From contig CANRTU010000012.1 in assembly GCA_947642745.1 (NCBI GenBank), positions 1 through 64,000 on the forward strand: a DNA stretch of 64,000 nt, read 5' to 3'. Positions 1 to 8,937 of the stretch are shown here, piece by piece (within the stretch, counting starts at the first letter, position 1; each line of letters opens with the position of its first letter). The stretch is from an uncultured Eubacterium sp. GTDB taxonomy: Bacteria > Bacillota > Clostridia > Lachnospirales > Lachnospiraceae. The position numbers and the translations under genes are program-made. A model generated the notes under the pieces. The model was not told where the DNA came from. It worked only from the letters and a program-made list of their open reading frames with translations, and did not search any database.

Positions 1-84
1 AGGTATCTCTGTCTTTTAAATATTCAGTTGTAACACATGTATTGTAATCCTACATCAGAAAGGAAAAGCGCCACAAACTTTTTC

Positions 85-112
85 TTGAATAAATATGAGA
101 ATATGATATAAT
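85..112 (+). promoter_or_regulatory. Sigma-A promoter of tRNA-Ser
   Basis: A TTGAAT -35 box (85-90) and a perfect TATAAT -10 box (107-112) are separated by 16 bp. Transcription would begin near 119, about 50 nt before the mature tRNA, so the primary transcript carries a 5' leader. Confidence 0.75.
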
Positions 113-129
113 AATGCTGGATCGTTGCC

Positions 130-160
130 CCGTATCTGCTGTAATATGAAACAGATACGG
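130..160 (+). other. Perfect hairpin in the tRNA-Ser 5' leader
   Basis: Nine bases at 130-138 pair perfectly with 152-160 around a 13-nt loop. The hairpin lies between the predicted start of transcription and the tRNA. It may help 5' processing or be a regulator site; no function can be assigned from sequence alone. Confidence 0.5.
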
Positions 161-171
161 ATGTATGTGAT

Positions 172-256
172 GGAGGGTTGTCCGAGTGGTCTATGGTGCG
201 GCTCTCGAAAAGCCGTGTGCCGCAAGGCACCGTGGGTTCGAATCCCATGCCCTCCG
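172..256 (+). tRNA. tRNA-Ser (anticodon CGA)
   Basis: An 85-nt cloverleaf with a seven-base acceptor stem (172-178 with 249-255), discriminator G256, a long class II variable arm and a T-loop beginning GGTTCGAATCC. The anticodon loop is CTCGAAA, giving anticodon CGA, which reads UCG serine codons. The G discriminator and long variable arm fit tRNA-Ser. CCA is not encoded. Confidence 0.95.
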
Positions 257-409
257 TTTTATAAAGTAAAAAGTCTTTGTCAGAGTGTCTCCGGGATCAT
301 TTCTGCGATTTGTGTTTCTGGTATGATCTGCTTTAAATCCCCTGTGTTTTGTTGTAACTGATTTTCAGAAGCGTGTGCTCCGGAATGGAGGTATAGCGGG
401 GCTTGTTTT

Positions 410-1159
410 TTATATTTTATCTGTGGCCAGCCGGTTGATCTGGGTAGCCATATATCCGGCTCCAAATCCATTGTCAATATTGACTACCGCAATTCCGTTG
501 GCGCACGAGTTAATCATTGTCAGCAGTGCGGATAAACCATGCAGGCTGGCTCCGTAACCGACAGAAGTAGGCACGGCGATTACCGGTTTGTCCACAAGAC
601 CTCCCAGTACGCTGGCAAGGGCGCCTTCCATGCCGGCAACGGCTACGACGCAGTTGGCTTTTTGTATGGTATCCAGACTGGCCAGCAGCCGGTGAAGGCC
701 GCTGACGCCAATATCGTAAATACGTTCTGTTTTTGTACCGAAATATTCTGCTGTCAGGGCGGCTTCTTCAGCGACAGGAATGTCTGCGGTACCAGCGGTA
801 CAGATGGCAGCCAGCCCTTTTAACGGTTTATTTTCTTTTTCTATTTTTATGATCCTGGAAACCGGGTCGTAGACAGTCTGGGGATAATGCCTGCGGATTA
901 GTTCGTACTGGGCCATTGATGCCCTGGTACCAAAGACTTCCTGGTTTTGCTCATATAATTTTCCGAAAATCCGGAGTAAATGTTCGTCTGCCTTGCCACT
1001 GCAAAATATGACTTCCGCAAAACCGGAACGGATCTTACGGTGGGTATCCAGCTTGGCATAGCCCATTTCCTCGAAAGGCTGTTTTTTAAAATAGCGTTCC
1101 GCTTCTTCTACTGTAAATTCACCAGAGCGGACTTTATTTAAGATATCCCTTGTATCCAT
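410..1159 (-). CDS. larB: LarB, nickel-pincer cofactor biosynthesis carboxylase/hydrolase
   Basis: A 249-residue protein of the AIR-carboxylase-like LarB family. In lactate-racemase cofactor synthesis LarB carboxylates nicotinate adenine dinucleotide and hydrolyses the phosphoanhydride to give pyridinium-3,5-biscarboxylate mononucleotide. The N-terminal segment and the PurE-like C-terminal core are both visible, with the glycine-rich stretches CTAGTADIPVAEEA and VAVAGMEGALASVLGG and the conserved PTSVGYG. The start chosen is the ATG at 1159, preceded by AAAGGA about nine bases upstream; the reading frame stays open further upstream only by running through the SRP RNA. No larC, larE or larA lies next to it, so the partners must be elsewhere or the protein serves another route. 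Confidence 0.85.
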   Translation of the reverse strand: MDTRDILNKVRSGEFTVEEAERYFKKQPFEEMGYAKLDTHRKIRSGFAEVIFCSGKADEHLLRIFGKLYEQNQEVFGTRASMAQYELIRRHYPQTVYDPVSRIIKIEKENKPLKGLAAICTAGTADIPVAEEAALTAEYFGTKTERIYDIGVSGLHRLLASLDTIQKANCVVAVAGMEGALASVLGGLVDKPVIAVPTSVGYGASLHGLSALLTMINSCANGIAVVNIDNGFGAGYMATQINRLATDKI

Positions 1160-1256
1160 TATTTTAAATTCCTTTATTATAGAATAAGTAGTTTCTTCTG
1201 TGATCCGGCATGGCTTTGTATGGAACAGACTGCCGTCACTGTAACTTATAGTATAG

Positions 1257-1288
1257 AAAAACGCAGGCAACGAATCGTTATCTGCGTC
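1257..1288 (-). terminator. Rho-independent terminator of the SRP RNA
   Basis: Read on the minus strand, ACGCAG and CTGCGT pair with an inner AACG/CGTT stem and are followed directly by five U residues. It lies between the SRP RNA and larB and would end the SRP RNA transcript. Confidence 0.75.
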
Positions 1289-1309
1289 GGGTAAAATCTG
1301 TATTTTTAT

Positions 1310-1568
1310 GGACATCCTGCTTTGAATTCCGACCCCGAACGTTACCCTGGCAGTTAACTCGGCCCAGGCACCCTCACGGCACACAGAGAATTCCTGCTTA
1401 GTGCTGCTCCATTCCTGACCTGACACGGTTCACAGGCTTCTGTTGCGTAAGACCCGGACGTCAGCGTCACTTACCAGGGGCTGCTTCACAATCAAGAACC
1501 CGAGGCAGGATATCACCCCAGCTATAGCGGATTGCTGGTACAGGGCACCGCTAGCGCCCCGGCTGTCC
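1310..1568 (-). ncRNA. ffs: Signal recognition particle RNA, large bacterial type
   Basis: On the minus strand the conserved helix 8 core reads GTGTCAGGTCAGGAATGGAG followed by CAGCACTAAGC, close to the invariant GUGUCAGGUCCGGAAGGAAGCAGCACUAAGC of bacterial SRP RNA. The 5' domain (GCGGTGCCCTG) pairs with the 3' arm (CAGGGTAACGTT), giving the long helix 5 and Alu-type domain of the roughly 265-nt Gram-positive form. The ends are approximate: the 5' end is set from the promoter just upstream, the 3' end from the closing helix and the terminator about 25-50 nt beyond. The RNA works with Ffh and FtsY in co-translational membrane targeting. Confidence 0.9.
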
Positions 1569-1575
1569 AGTGTCT

Positions 1576-1603
1576 ATTATAACAGTTTTTTAAATATTGT
1601 CAA
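1576..1603 (-). promoter_or_regulatory. Consensus sigma-A promoter of SRP RNA
   Basis: On the minus strand TTGACA (1598-1603) and TATAAT (1576-1581) are both perfect, with a 16-bp spacer. Transcription would begin near 1569. Confidence 0.85.
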
Positions 1604-1814
1604 TAAAAAGTACAGGATCTGTAAAATATTGCCATTACTTAAGTCTGCTCTGCCGTCTGTATCCGGCGATCAATGGTTTCAGATATAATGATTTCAGACA
1701 TGTTGTACTGCACATAATAAAATGTCTTGCATTGCCCGGTATTCATACCTGCGTCATGATTAAAAATAACAGGAAGCGACTGGAAAAAGATAACGGAAAT
1801 TAACAGACAGATAA

Positions 1815-1843
1815 TTGCCAGGTACCGACAACTATGGTATTAT
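1815..1843 (+). promoter_or_regulatory. Probable promoter of the large surface protein
   Basis: TTGCCA (1815-1820) and TATTAT (1838-1843) are spaced 17 bp, leaving a leader of about 45 nt before the start codon at 1896. The rest of the 1604-1895 interval shows no gene. Confidence 0.6.
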
Positions 1844-1895
1844 TTAATAATAAACATAAGCTGACAGGAAAAATAAAAAGAAAGAAGGCGTGGAG

Positions 1896-4800
1896 ATGAA
1901 AAAGTTACGTATATGGATCAGCGTTTTGCTTGTAATTGCACTGATACTGGGAATGGCGCCATTTACGCCGGGAGGACTGACGGAAGCGGTGGCAGCGGGA
2001 GAGCCGTCAGGACCTTTGTCGGGGACCTGGGAAGGCATTTCCTGGGAGCTGACAGAGGATAAAGATACAGAATGGGAACTGGTACAGGGCAGTCCCTATA
2101 AACTGACCATAAAAGGAAACGGGGCGATGCCGGACTGTACGTCGGATCAGGGGGAATCCGCTCCCTGGTACGGGTATCACGAGTATATTACGTCGCTGGA
2201 AGTAACTTATGGGATTACTGCGGTTGGCGTCCGTAATTTTTCAAATTATCCCAGTCTGAAGCGGGTACAAATAGCAGACAGTGTTACGGATATATTTACC
2301 AGTGCGTTTACAGGATGCGGCCGGCTGGAAGATTTTCAATGCGGGCAGGGTTTAAAAAGGATCGGACAAAGTGTGTTTTATTACTGCCGTTCCCTGAAAC
2401 AGATGATATTTAATGAAGGCCTGGAAGAGATCGGGGATCATGCTTTTTATTCCTGCGGACTGGAAGACATTTCGTTTCCGGAGAGTCTGACCACTCTGGG
2501 GGCGGGCAGTTTTGATGACTGTATGCTGGAACGGATTGTATTGCCACGGAATGTAAAAAACGTTGGCGACGCAGCTTTTTATAATAAGCTGCGCAGTATC
2601 GAAGTAGCTCCGGAAAACAGGCATTTCCGGGTCCGTGATCATATCCTGTATGAACTGAAAAATGGCGATCCATACCGGGTGGCTGCCTGTGCGTGTATGG
2701 CACTGCCGGAGAAAGCGGAGATTAATATTGAGCCTGGCACCCGTATCATAGCAGACTATGCTTTTGGAGGCAGGTCGTTTATACCGGACATTGTATCCGT
2801 AAACCTGCCGGATACCGTAGAGACGATTTGCGAAGGGGCGTTTACCGGCGTTCGTATCCAGAAACTGTACATACCGGACAGTGTAAAAGTAATAGAAGCG
2901 CTTGCGTTCGCCAGCAGCCCTTTCCTGAAAGAAATTACACTGGGCAAGGGACTTAAAAGTCTGGATACGTCTGCGTTTGCTTACAGTACATCCCTGGATA
3001 CGATCGTTATCTCAGAGGATAATCCATATTATGACGCCAGGGACAATGTGTTATTTAACAAAGAACATATGTATCTGATTCTGTACGCACCGGCAAAACC
3101 AGATAAGCAGTACCATGTGCCGGATACAGTGAAACATCTGGGTACATATAGTTTTAACGGGTGTAAGAATCTGGAGAGTCTGTATCTGCCGGAAATATTA
3201 AATGAACTTGGCGCCCGGTCAGTAAACGATAATCAGAAGCTGCGGGAAATATATTTTGCGGGAAACGCACCTGCTTATGGCTCACAGGCAATAAACGGTA
3301 ATGCGAATGATCTGATTATTTACAGACAGGCGGCTGCTTCCGGATGGAACGACGGAGCATGGAAAAAGTTTACCCTGGCAGACTGGGACCCGCAGAACGG
3401 ATACATGGACACAGGCAATACAGGCGGTGTGCAGTGGACGTACCGGGCGGACCGCAGGCGGCTCACTCTGGCCGGACAGGGGGGAACGCTGCCGGATTAC
3501 ACAAACGGAGACGCACCCTGGAAGGCCCATATGGCGGATATACAGACAATCGAGACCAGTGGTATTAACGGCATTGGAAATTATGCGTTTCAGGGAGCGC
3601 AGAATCTGCTGCAGATAAAAAATAATACGGATACAGAGCGGATTGGAGATTATGCCTTTGCAGACTGTGGCAGTCTGAAATTCTTTGACTTTGCGCCGGT
3701 AAAACAGATTGGCATGGCGGCGTTTCTAAACGCAGGAAGTCTTACGACACTGGCGATGGATCAGGTTTCTGTCATTGGCCCGCAGGCATTTAAAGGCTGT
3801 GGCGCCATCAGGGAGGCAACGTTTGGCGGACTGCTGGGCGGACTGCCGGAAGAGGTGTTTTCCGGTTGCGTGTCTCTGCACAGGGTGATTGTGCCGGAGA
3901 GTGTGACAACGATTGCCGGGCGGGCATTTTCCGGCTGTCAGTCGTTATACAGTATTAATATTCCAGCCAGTGTGGGAACGATTGGCGCAGGGGCATTTTC
4001 CGGTTGTACAGCGCTGGAAAAAGTTTATTTTTACGGCGGTGTGCCGGATCGCTGGGAAGCGGACAGCTTCAGCGGCTGTAACAGCAGTGTGACACTTTAT
4101 TACCGGTCATCCCTGGCAGCAGAGGGATGGAATAGTCTGGGCAATGTATGGGAACATATTCCGCTGGCCGGTCTGGACAGATTTTTTACAGAGAAACAGG
4201 ACCAGTATTCGTTTGCCAATACAGCAGGTTCCTTTGGTTATTCAAAAGGTTACCGTATTCCGTTACAACGGTATGTGGATGTGCTGGACAGTATTACCAG
4301 GGGCACGTATTATTATGATACAGACGGGGAGTGGAATGGCTCAGGTTTTGGCATGGTATGTACCGCACTGGAATTTTATGAAAATCCGGATCAGTTTACG
4401 GTAACAGATTATGGGAAGGACGCAAAAAACCTGTACCAGCTTCCTGCGCCGGGAAATAAAGACGCAGCGCTGACAAAACTGATTGAAGGTTACCAGGTCA
4501 GCCAGTATAAATACAGCTCCGGCCGTCTGGTGGGAAAAGGCATGTCAGATCTCAAAGAGCTGGTATACCAGGTAGAACAATTCGAGCGGGCCGGGGGCCT
4601 GCGGGCAGACGCAAAAGCAGATCCGGTCATGCTGGTTGTGTATACCGGTTTTTGCGGACATCTGGTGATTCCTGTTTCCGTAGTACAGGATAAGGACGGG
4701 GATTTCAGAATGCGGGTATACGATCCGGCATATCCTGAGGAATTTCATACTTTAACAGTAAGGAAAGACTTTAGTGGTATAGATTATAATGGAAAAACCG

Positions 4801-7088
4801 CAGGAGTATATATCAGTTACCGCAGGGCGGCGGACGCCATGTCCCGGGTGACGCTGCATGGGAGTTCCGTAACGGAGAAGGATACATCCCTGCGTCTGGC
4901 CATTGATAAAGAGCAGGGAAGAGTAACAGGTGCGAATGATACGGCCCTGGAAGTGAGTGACAGCCTGTATGAACAGATAACACTTGGTTCTGTAAATGAG
5001 GCGTTTACCGGTATCCGGCGGTTTGTGGTTCCGGAAGGCAGTTATAAGCTGTCGGCAGGCAGTTCTGCGAAAACAAAAAAAGCGGCTGGGGCAGATAGCG
5101 GCGGCATTACGTTTTATATGGCATCCGGCACATATTACGCTAAAGTGGAGTCTACAGATGAAAATGCAATGCTGCTTGTAAGTCAGGCAGAATCATACGG
5201 AAATGAAATGAAAATGACGCTGCTGCAGCCGGTATCCGCAAATCAGGAAACAGCCGGAATTACCCTGCTAAATGAGAAGGGGAAAGAAAAGACAATAGAG
5301 ATAAAGGGGAGCTATACAGATGCCGCCGGGATTCAGGTGGTAGTTACAGACGATCAGACAGTGAATATCATCCTGCCCGGGAAACAGGAAGTTGCGATTG
5401 ACGGGGAAAAAGTGGAAGTAAAGGATGGACAGGTGACAACGGATTTTGAGTCAGGCACAACGCCGGATCAGCCGTCAGACCCGACGAAACCGACAGAGAC
5501 AGATCCGACGAAACCATCGGTAACAGATCCGACGAAACCGACAGAGACAGATCCGACGAAACCATCAGTGACAGATCCGACAGAGACAGACCCGACGAAA
5601 CCATCGGTAACAGATCCGACGGAACCGACAGTAACAGATCCGACGAAGCCATCGGTGACAGATCCGACAGGGACAAATCCGACGAAACCGACAGAGACAG
5701 ATCCGACGAAGCCATCGGTGACAACTCCAACGAAACCATCGGTGACAGGTCCGACGAAACCATCGGTGACAGATCCGACGAAACCGACAGAGACAGATCC
5801 GGAAAAACCGGGACCCGGGAATCCTACAAAACCGGGAACAACGGAGCCGGAAAAACCTTCTGCTCCTGGTCCGGTAAATCCGGGGACGAATCCTACCATG
5901 CCTGGTACGACAAATCCGGATCAGCCTTCCACACCGGGAAGTACGGGTCCGTCAGGCCCGGTGAATCCATCCATGCCGGGTACCGGCGTGACGGTGAGAT
6001 TTGATGCGCAGGGCGGCACGGCTGTGGCAGATGTGAAAGTGGCAAAAGGCGGCGCTCTTTCCAGTATACCGGTGACAGTCCGCAGCGGCTATGAGTTCCG
6101 GGGCTGGTATTCCGGCGTAAATGGAACCGGGTATGCGCTTACGGCCAGTACGAAACTGGAGGCGGATACTACTTTTTATGCGTACTGGACGTTGGCAGGC
6201 AGGGTACTGGCCGGGATCAGGGCTTCTTATGCCGGAAGCGCATACGTGGGAGACTATATTTATGGCGGACTGTCTGTAACAGCTATATACACAGACGGCA
6301 GCAGTGAATTTATTTCAAATTATCAGCTTTCACAGACAATCCTGCAGGAAGGAGTCAACCGGATCACCGTTTCTTACGGAGGCCATACACAGCTGATTAC
6401 GATTACGGGAGTGAAAAAGAACAGAAATGTGCTTCGTATTACTGCGCAATATACAGGGGGCGAAGTACCGGCAGGAATATTTGCGGCTTATGGAAACCTG
6501 ATTGTAACGGCGCATTATACAGACGGCACATCGGAACGGATATCCGGATATACATTAAGCAATAACCGGATTGTAAAGGGGAACAATACGCTTACCGTGA
6601 TTTATGAAGGCAGGACAGCTGACTTTTCCGTAACAGGATACCAGGGGAACATGCTGGAATTTGGCAATATTCCGGGAATGCCGGGTATTCTGGCGCCAGA
6701 GAGAAGTAATATTTATTCCCTGATTGGCAGCTATATTCCGGTAAAAGAAGGATATATGTTTGATGGCTGGTATCTGGATCCGGAATGCACAAATAAAGTG
6801 ACGTCAGATACAACGACTGCGTCTGGAATGACCATATACGCAAAATGGACGGAAATCTATGACTGGACATTAAATAAAACAAAAGTCACACTGAAAAAAG
6901 GGAAAAAGGTAAAACTGTCAGTAAACGGGCTGGAACCTGAAAAGGTTACCTGGAAAACTTCAGATAAAAAGATTGCGAAAGTGTCAAAGACAGGAGAAGT
7001 AAAAGGGAAGAAGGCAGGTACAGCATATGTTACAGCAGTTACGTTTGATGGAAGTGTGCTAAGATGCAGGATCAGGGTTAAAAAGTAA
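1896..7088 (+). CDS. Large secreted BspA-type leucine-rich repeat protein with papain-like, B-repeat and Ig-like domains
   Basis: A 1730-residue exported protein. Residues 1-35 form a signal peptide (MKKLRIW, a hydrophobic stretch, then AVAAG). Residues about 85-800 are two blocks of BspA/LRR_5 repeats, with recurrent phrases such as AFSGCQSL and IPDSVKVI. Residues about 800-970 resemble the papain-like domain common in clostridial surface proteins, with a GM motif (G819-M820), H922 in CGHLV and D943 in VYDPAYP. Residues about 1195-1300 are a Pro/Thr spacer. The C-terminus has two Listeria-Bacteroides B-type repeats (RGWY, DGWY) flanking two Ig-like units (AIYTDGSSE, AHYTDGTSE), then a Big_2-type Ig domain ending at the stop. 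No LPXTG anchor or SLH domain is visible. ATG 1896 is chosen over GTG 1890 because AGAAGG sits at the right distance. Likely role: adhesion or host-surface interaction (inference). Confidence 0.85.
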   Translation: MKKLRIWISVLLVIALILGMAPFTPGGLTEAVAAGEPSGPLSGTWEGISWELTEDKDTEWELVQGSPYKLTIKGNGAMPDCTSDQGESAPWYGYHEYITSLEVTYGITAVGVRNFSNYPSLKRVQIADSVTDIFTSAFTGCGRLEDFQCGQGLKRIGQSVFYYCRSLKQMIFNEGLEEIGDHAFYSCGLEDISFPESLTTLGAGSFDDCMLERIVLPRNVKNVGDAAFYNKLRSIEVAPENRHFRVRDHILYELKNGDPYRVAACACMALPEKAEINIEPGTRIIADYAFGGRSFIPDIVSVNLPDTVETICEGAFTGVRIQKLYIPDSVKVIEALAFASSPFLKEITLGKGLKSLDTSAFAYSTSLDTIVISEDNPYYDARDNVLFNKEHMYLILYAPAKPDKQYHVPDTVKHLGTYSFNGCKNLESLYLPEILNELGARSVNDNQKLREIYFAGNAPAYGSQAINGNANDLIIYRQAAASGWNDGAWKKFTLADWDPQNGYMDTGNTGGVQWTYRADRRRLTLAGQGGTLPDYTNGDAPWKAHMADIQTIETSGINGIGNYAFQGAQNLLQIKNNTDTERIGDYAFADCGSLKFFDFAPVKQIGMAAFLNAGSLTTLAMDQVSVIGPQAFKGCGAIREATFGGLLGGLPEEVFSGCVSLHRVIVPESVTTIAGRAFSGCQSLYSINIPASVGTIGAGAFSGCTALEKVYFYGGVPDRWEADSFSGCNSSVTLYYRSSLAAEGWNSLGNVWEHIPLAGLDRFFTEKQDQYSFANTAGSFGYSKGYRIPLQRYVDVLDSITRGTYYYDTDGEWNGSGFGMVCTALEFYENPDQFTVTDYGKDAKNLYQLPAPGNKDAALTKLIEGYQVSQYKYSSGRLVGKGMSDLKELVYQVEQFERAGGLRADAKADPVMLVVYTGFCGHLVIPVSVVQDKDGDFRMRVYDPAYPEEFHTLTVRKDFSGIDYNGKTAGVYISYRRAADAMSRVTLHGSSVTEKDTSLRLAIDKEQGRVTGANDTALEVSDSLYEQITLGSVNEAFTGIRRFVVPEGSYKLSAGSSAKTKKAAGADSGGITFYMASGTYYAKVESTDENAMLLVSQAESYGNEMKMTLLQPVSANQETAGITLLNEKGKEKTIEIKGSYTDAAGIQVVVTDDQTVNIILPGKQEVAIDGEKVEVKDGQVTTDFESGTTPDQPSDPTKPTETDPTKPSVTDPTKPTETDPTKPSVTDPTETDPTKPSVTDPTEPTVTDPTKPSVTDPTGTNPTKPTETDPTKPSVTTPTKPSVTGPTKPSVTDPTKPTETDPEKPGPGNPTKPGTTEPEKPSAPGPVNPGTNPTMPGTTNPDQPSTPGSTGPSGPVNPSMPGTGVTVRFDAQGGTAVADVKVAKGGALSSIPVTVRSGYEFRGWYSGVNGTGYALTASTKLEADTTFYAYWTLAGRVLAGIRASYAGSAYVGDYIYGGLSVTAIYTDGSSEFISNYQLSQTILQEGVNRITVSYGGHTQLITITGVKKNRNVLRITAQYTGGEVPAGIFAAYGNLIVTAHYTDGTSERISGYTLSNNRIVKGNNTLTVIYEGRTADFSVTGYQGNMLEFGNIPGMPGILAPERSNIYSLIGSYIPVKEGYMFDGWYLDPECTNKVTSDTTTASGMTIYAKWTEIYDWTLNKTKVTLKKGKKVKLSVNGLEPEKVTWKTSDKKIAKVSKTGEVKGKKAGTAYVTAVTFDGSVLRCRIRVKK
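5478..5795 (+). repeat. Tandem 24-bp coding repeats encoding DPTKPTET/DPTKPSVT
   Basis: About 13 imperfect 24-bp units, a few shortened, alternate between DPTKPTET and DPTKPSVT and form a Pro/Thr-rich stalk between the N-terminal domains and the C-terminal B-repeat/Ig domains. Near-identical units make the array prone to length change by slippage or recombination. Long open frames on the opposite strand here are by-products of the repeat. Confidence 0.9.
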
Positions 7089-7117
7089 ACAGAAAATGTG
7101 ACAGGCGAAAAGTTATC

Positions 7118-7158
7118 CCGGAGAGTGTCTGAAAAAAATGATTTTTCAAACACTCCGG
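7118..7158 (+). terminator. Hairpin just downstream of the surface protein gene
   Basis: CCGGAG and GTGT at 7118-7128 pair with ACACTCCGG at 7150-7158, with a TGAAAAA/TTTTTCA inner stem. The U-rich part is inside the stem, so termination is plausible rather than certain. Confidence 0.5.
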
Positions 7159-7193
7159 CTATGAGCAGGCCGGATTCTTATATACAAAAATAT

Positions 7194-7239
7194 AACAGGG
7201 CTGCTGGAAAATGAATTTCATTTTCCAGCAGCCCTGTTT
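7194..7239. terminator. Bidirectional terminator between convergent genes
   Basis: A near-perfect 22-bp stem (7194-7215 with 7218-7239) lies between the surface protein gene and the convergent gene ending at 7322. T-rich sequence follows on both strands. Confidence 0.75.
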
Positions 7240-7321
7240 CTGTCACAGCCCGGATACCGGAGGTACCGGGGAAAGGCGCATTCTCATGGCAGCTGCCATA
7301 AATAGAAAGAGTGGGCCGCAA

Positions 7322-8800
7322 TTAATGGGTCAGGTCGTATACATAGCTGATCAGACTATCCTGGCTGCCATCCAGCAGCAGTCCGATACTCTGCTTGTGA
7401 TAAAACCATTCGCCTCTTGTAATATCAGAGCCGATGACCATAAAGAAATCGCCCTGTACGGTGACGGTAGTATCTTTATCCAGCTGGACATATTTTGTGT
7501 TAGTTCCATTATTGCGGAAACAAAGGTAACCGCTTTCATTGTCGGAATGGAATTCGTAAAATACGCTGGCGGCAGGGGCATAACTTATCATACTGCACCG
7601 GTATGCTTTCGCTGCTTCTTTATTAATGGATATTTCAATGGCCGGTGTCAGTTCTGGAAGGTTACTGGCAGTGGGGTCTGTGGAAAAACGTACAATCTGG
7701 TTATCTTTAATCAGTCCCCGTTTCTGGAGCAGTTCGAAGCTGCCCTCTTTATCTTCTTCTGACAGATCTTTGTCAAAAATTATTTCGCCAAACATGGCGG
7801 TCATATCATCCATGGCAAAAGCTTTGCTGTCTTCAGATTCAAACGCAAGCAGTTCGTAGTTATGACAAAGTGAATAGTACATGCGTTCCTGATACAGCAT
7901 CATGTTGTTAAGAGCGGCAGCCATAGCGGTTTCGCCGTCTGAACCGTTGGATGAATTGCCAGAAATCCCTGCTTCAAATAACTTCTCTTTTAATACGGTG
8001 ATAGCGGCAGGCTCTACAAAACTATTATTTTTGATATCGCCGCCTTCTTCCAGCTGTTTAAAAACGTCTGCGATTTCAGAGTCTGACATGCCGCTGACTG
8101 ACCGTTCAGAAAGGTCCAGCGCATAGTTGCCAATGTCTTTTTCGGCCTGATTTTTTGCTTCATCTTCCGGCTGACCGGCTACATTAAAATAATAAGTATA
8201 AAGCCGTGCTTTCAGTTCCGACTGGTTTTTCGCATAGGAAGTAATCATGGTACGCTTAATATCGCCGTTTCCGCCAGCGCTGTCGTTATTAAAGGAAAAC
8301 AGCTTTGCGCCATAAAGACTAAACACAACAATTCCGGCGATAATAATAATTCCTATTACAAAGTTTCGCATTGTAAAAATCTGAATATTACTTTTCGCCG
8401 TACTGCCGTCTTTTTTTAATTTTGGTTTTCTGGATTTTGTCTTTTTAGTGCCGGTCTGCTCCGGTGACGGTGGGGATATGGCGCTGCCAGATGCTGTATT
8501 TGCGGGACTGCCAGCGCCGGAACCGGCCGGTGTCCGGGCGGCGGCAGTATTGCGGGTGGTCTGATCAGCCTTTCTGGCGGCTTTTTCCAGTTTTTCCACA
8601 AATTTCCGTCCATATGGGGAGCGGAATGTTTCCGGATGTGCCTGAATGGTCGTAAGAATTCGTTTTGCCTGTTCCGGACGGGATATATCGTATTTGGCCA
8701 TCAGCTCCTTAATTCTTTTCAGGTCAATGGCCGCTTCCCGGTATTCCTGCTCCGTGTTAAATTCGTAATCGCCTAATTTATATTTCCTGTTCTCTGCCAT
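7322..8800 (-). CDS. Single-pass membrane protein of unknown function
   Basis: A 492-residue protein whose family I do not recognise. The first 140 residues are charged and probably cytoplasmic (MAENRKYKLGDYEF, with a helical stretch and an EKLEKAARKA segment). A Pro/Gly/Ser linker follows, then a lysine-rich patch and one transmembrane helix (IGIIIIAGIVVFSLYG, about residues 145-170). The remaining 320 residues should face outward and include a helical part and a C-terminal beta-rich part. ATG 8800 is chosen because the GTG at 8824 would lie only about 13 nt from the predicted transcription start; AAAGGA is rather far from the ATG (about 15 nt), so the start is uncertain. It has its own promoter and is convergent with the surface protein gene. 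Confidence 0.7.
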   Translation of the reverse strand: MAENRKYKLGDYEFNTEQEYREAAIDLKRIKELMAKYDISRPEQAKRILTTIQAHPETFRSPYGRKFVEKLEKAARKADQTTRNTAAARTPAGSGAGSPANTASGSAISPPSPEQTGTKKTKSRKPKLKKDGSTAKSNIQIFTMRNFVIGIIIIAGIVVFSLYGAKLFSFNNDSAGGNGDIKRTMITSYAKNQSELKARLYTYYFNVAGQPEDEAKNQAEKDIGNYALDLSERSVSGMSDSEIADVFKQLEEGGDIKNNSFVEPAAITVLKEKLFEAGISGNSSNGSDGETAMAAALNNMMLYQERMYYSLCHNYELLAFESEDSKAFAMDDMTAMFGEIIFDKDLSEEDKEGSFELLQKRGLIKDNQIVRFSTDPTASNLPELTPAIEISINKEAAKAYRCSMISYAPAASVFYEFHSDNESGYLCFRNNGTNTKYVQLDKDTTVTVQGDFFMVIGSDITRGEWFYHKQSIGLLLDGSQDSLISYVYDLTH

Positions 8801-8843
8801 GATTTCATTCGTCCGTCCTTTCACTTAGGTACATGCTATTGGA

Positions 8844-8872
8844 ATTTTATCATAGTTTGGAGTAAAATTCAA
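8844..8872 (-). promoter_or_regulatory. Sigma-A promoter for the membrane protein gene
   Basis: On the minus strand TTGAAT (8867-8872) and TAAAAT (8844-8849) are separated by 17 bp. The start of transcription would fall near 8837. Confidence 0.6.
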
Positions 8873-8937
8873 TAAGCAGGGTGATTCTGGCGGACAGACA
8901 GATCATGGAGGCTGACAGCTGTTCTGCGGGACGGTAA

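Noticed and set aside
410-1426. A longer form of LarB starting at 1426
   Set aside because: The extra 89 codons run through the SRP RNA and its terminator and lack similarity; the RBS favours ATG 1159.
5478-5795. Regular repeats considered as a CRISPR array
   Set aside because: Units are contiguous 24-bp coding repeats with no spacers, in frame within a large gene; no cas genes are present.
5368-5899. Two long open frames on the minus strand (131 and 143 codons) rich in Ser/Val/Gly
   Set aside because: They are opposite-strand translations of the 24-bp Pro/Thr coding repeat, without RBS or recognisable protein features.
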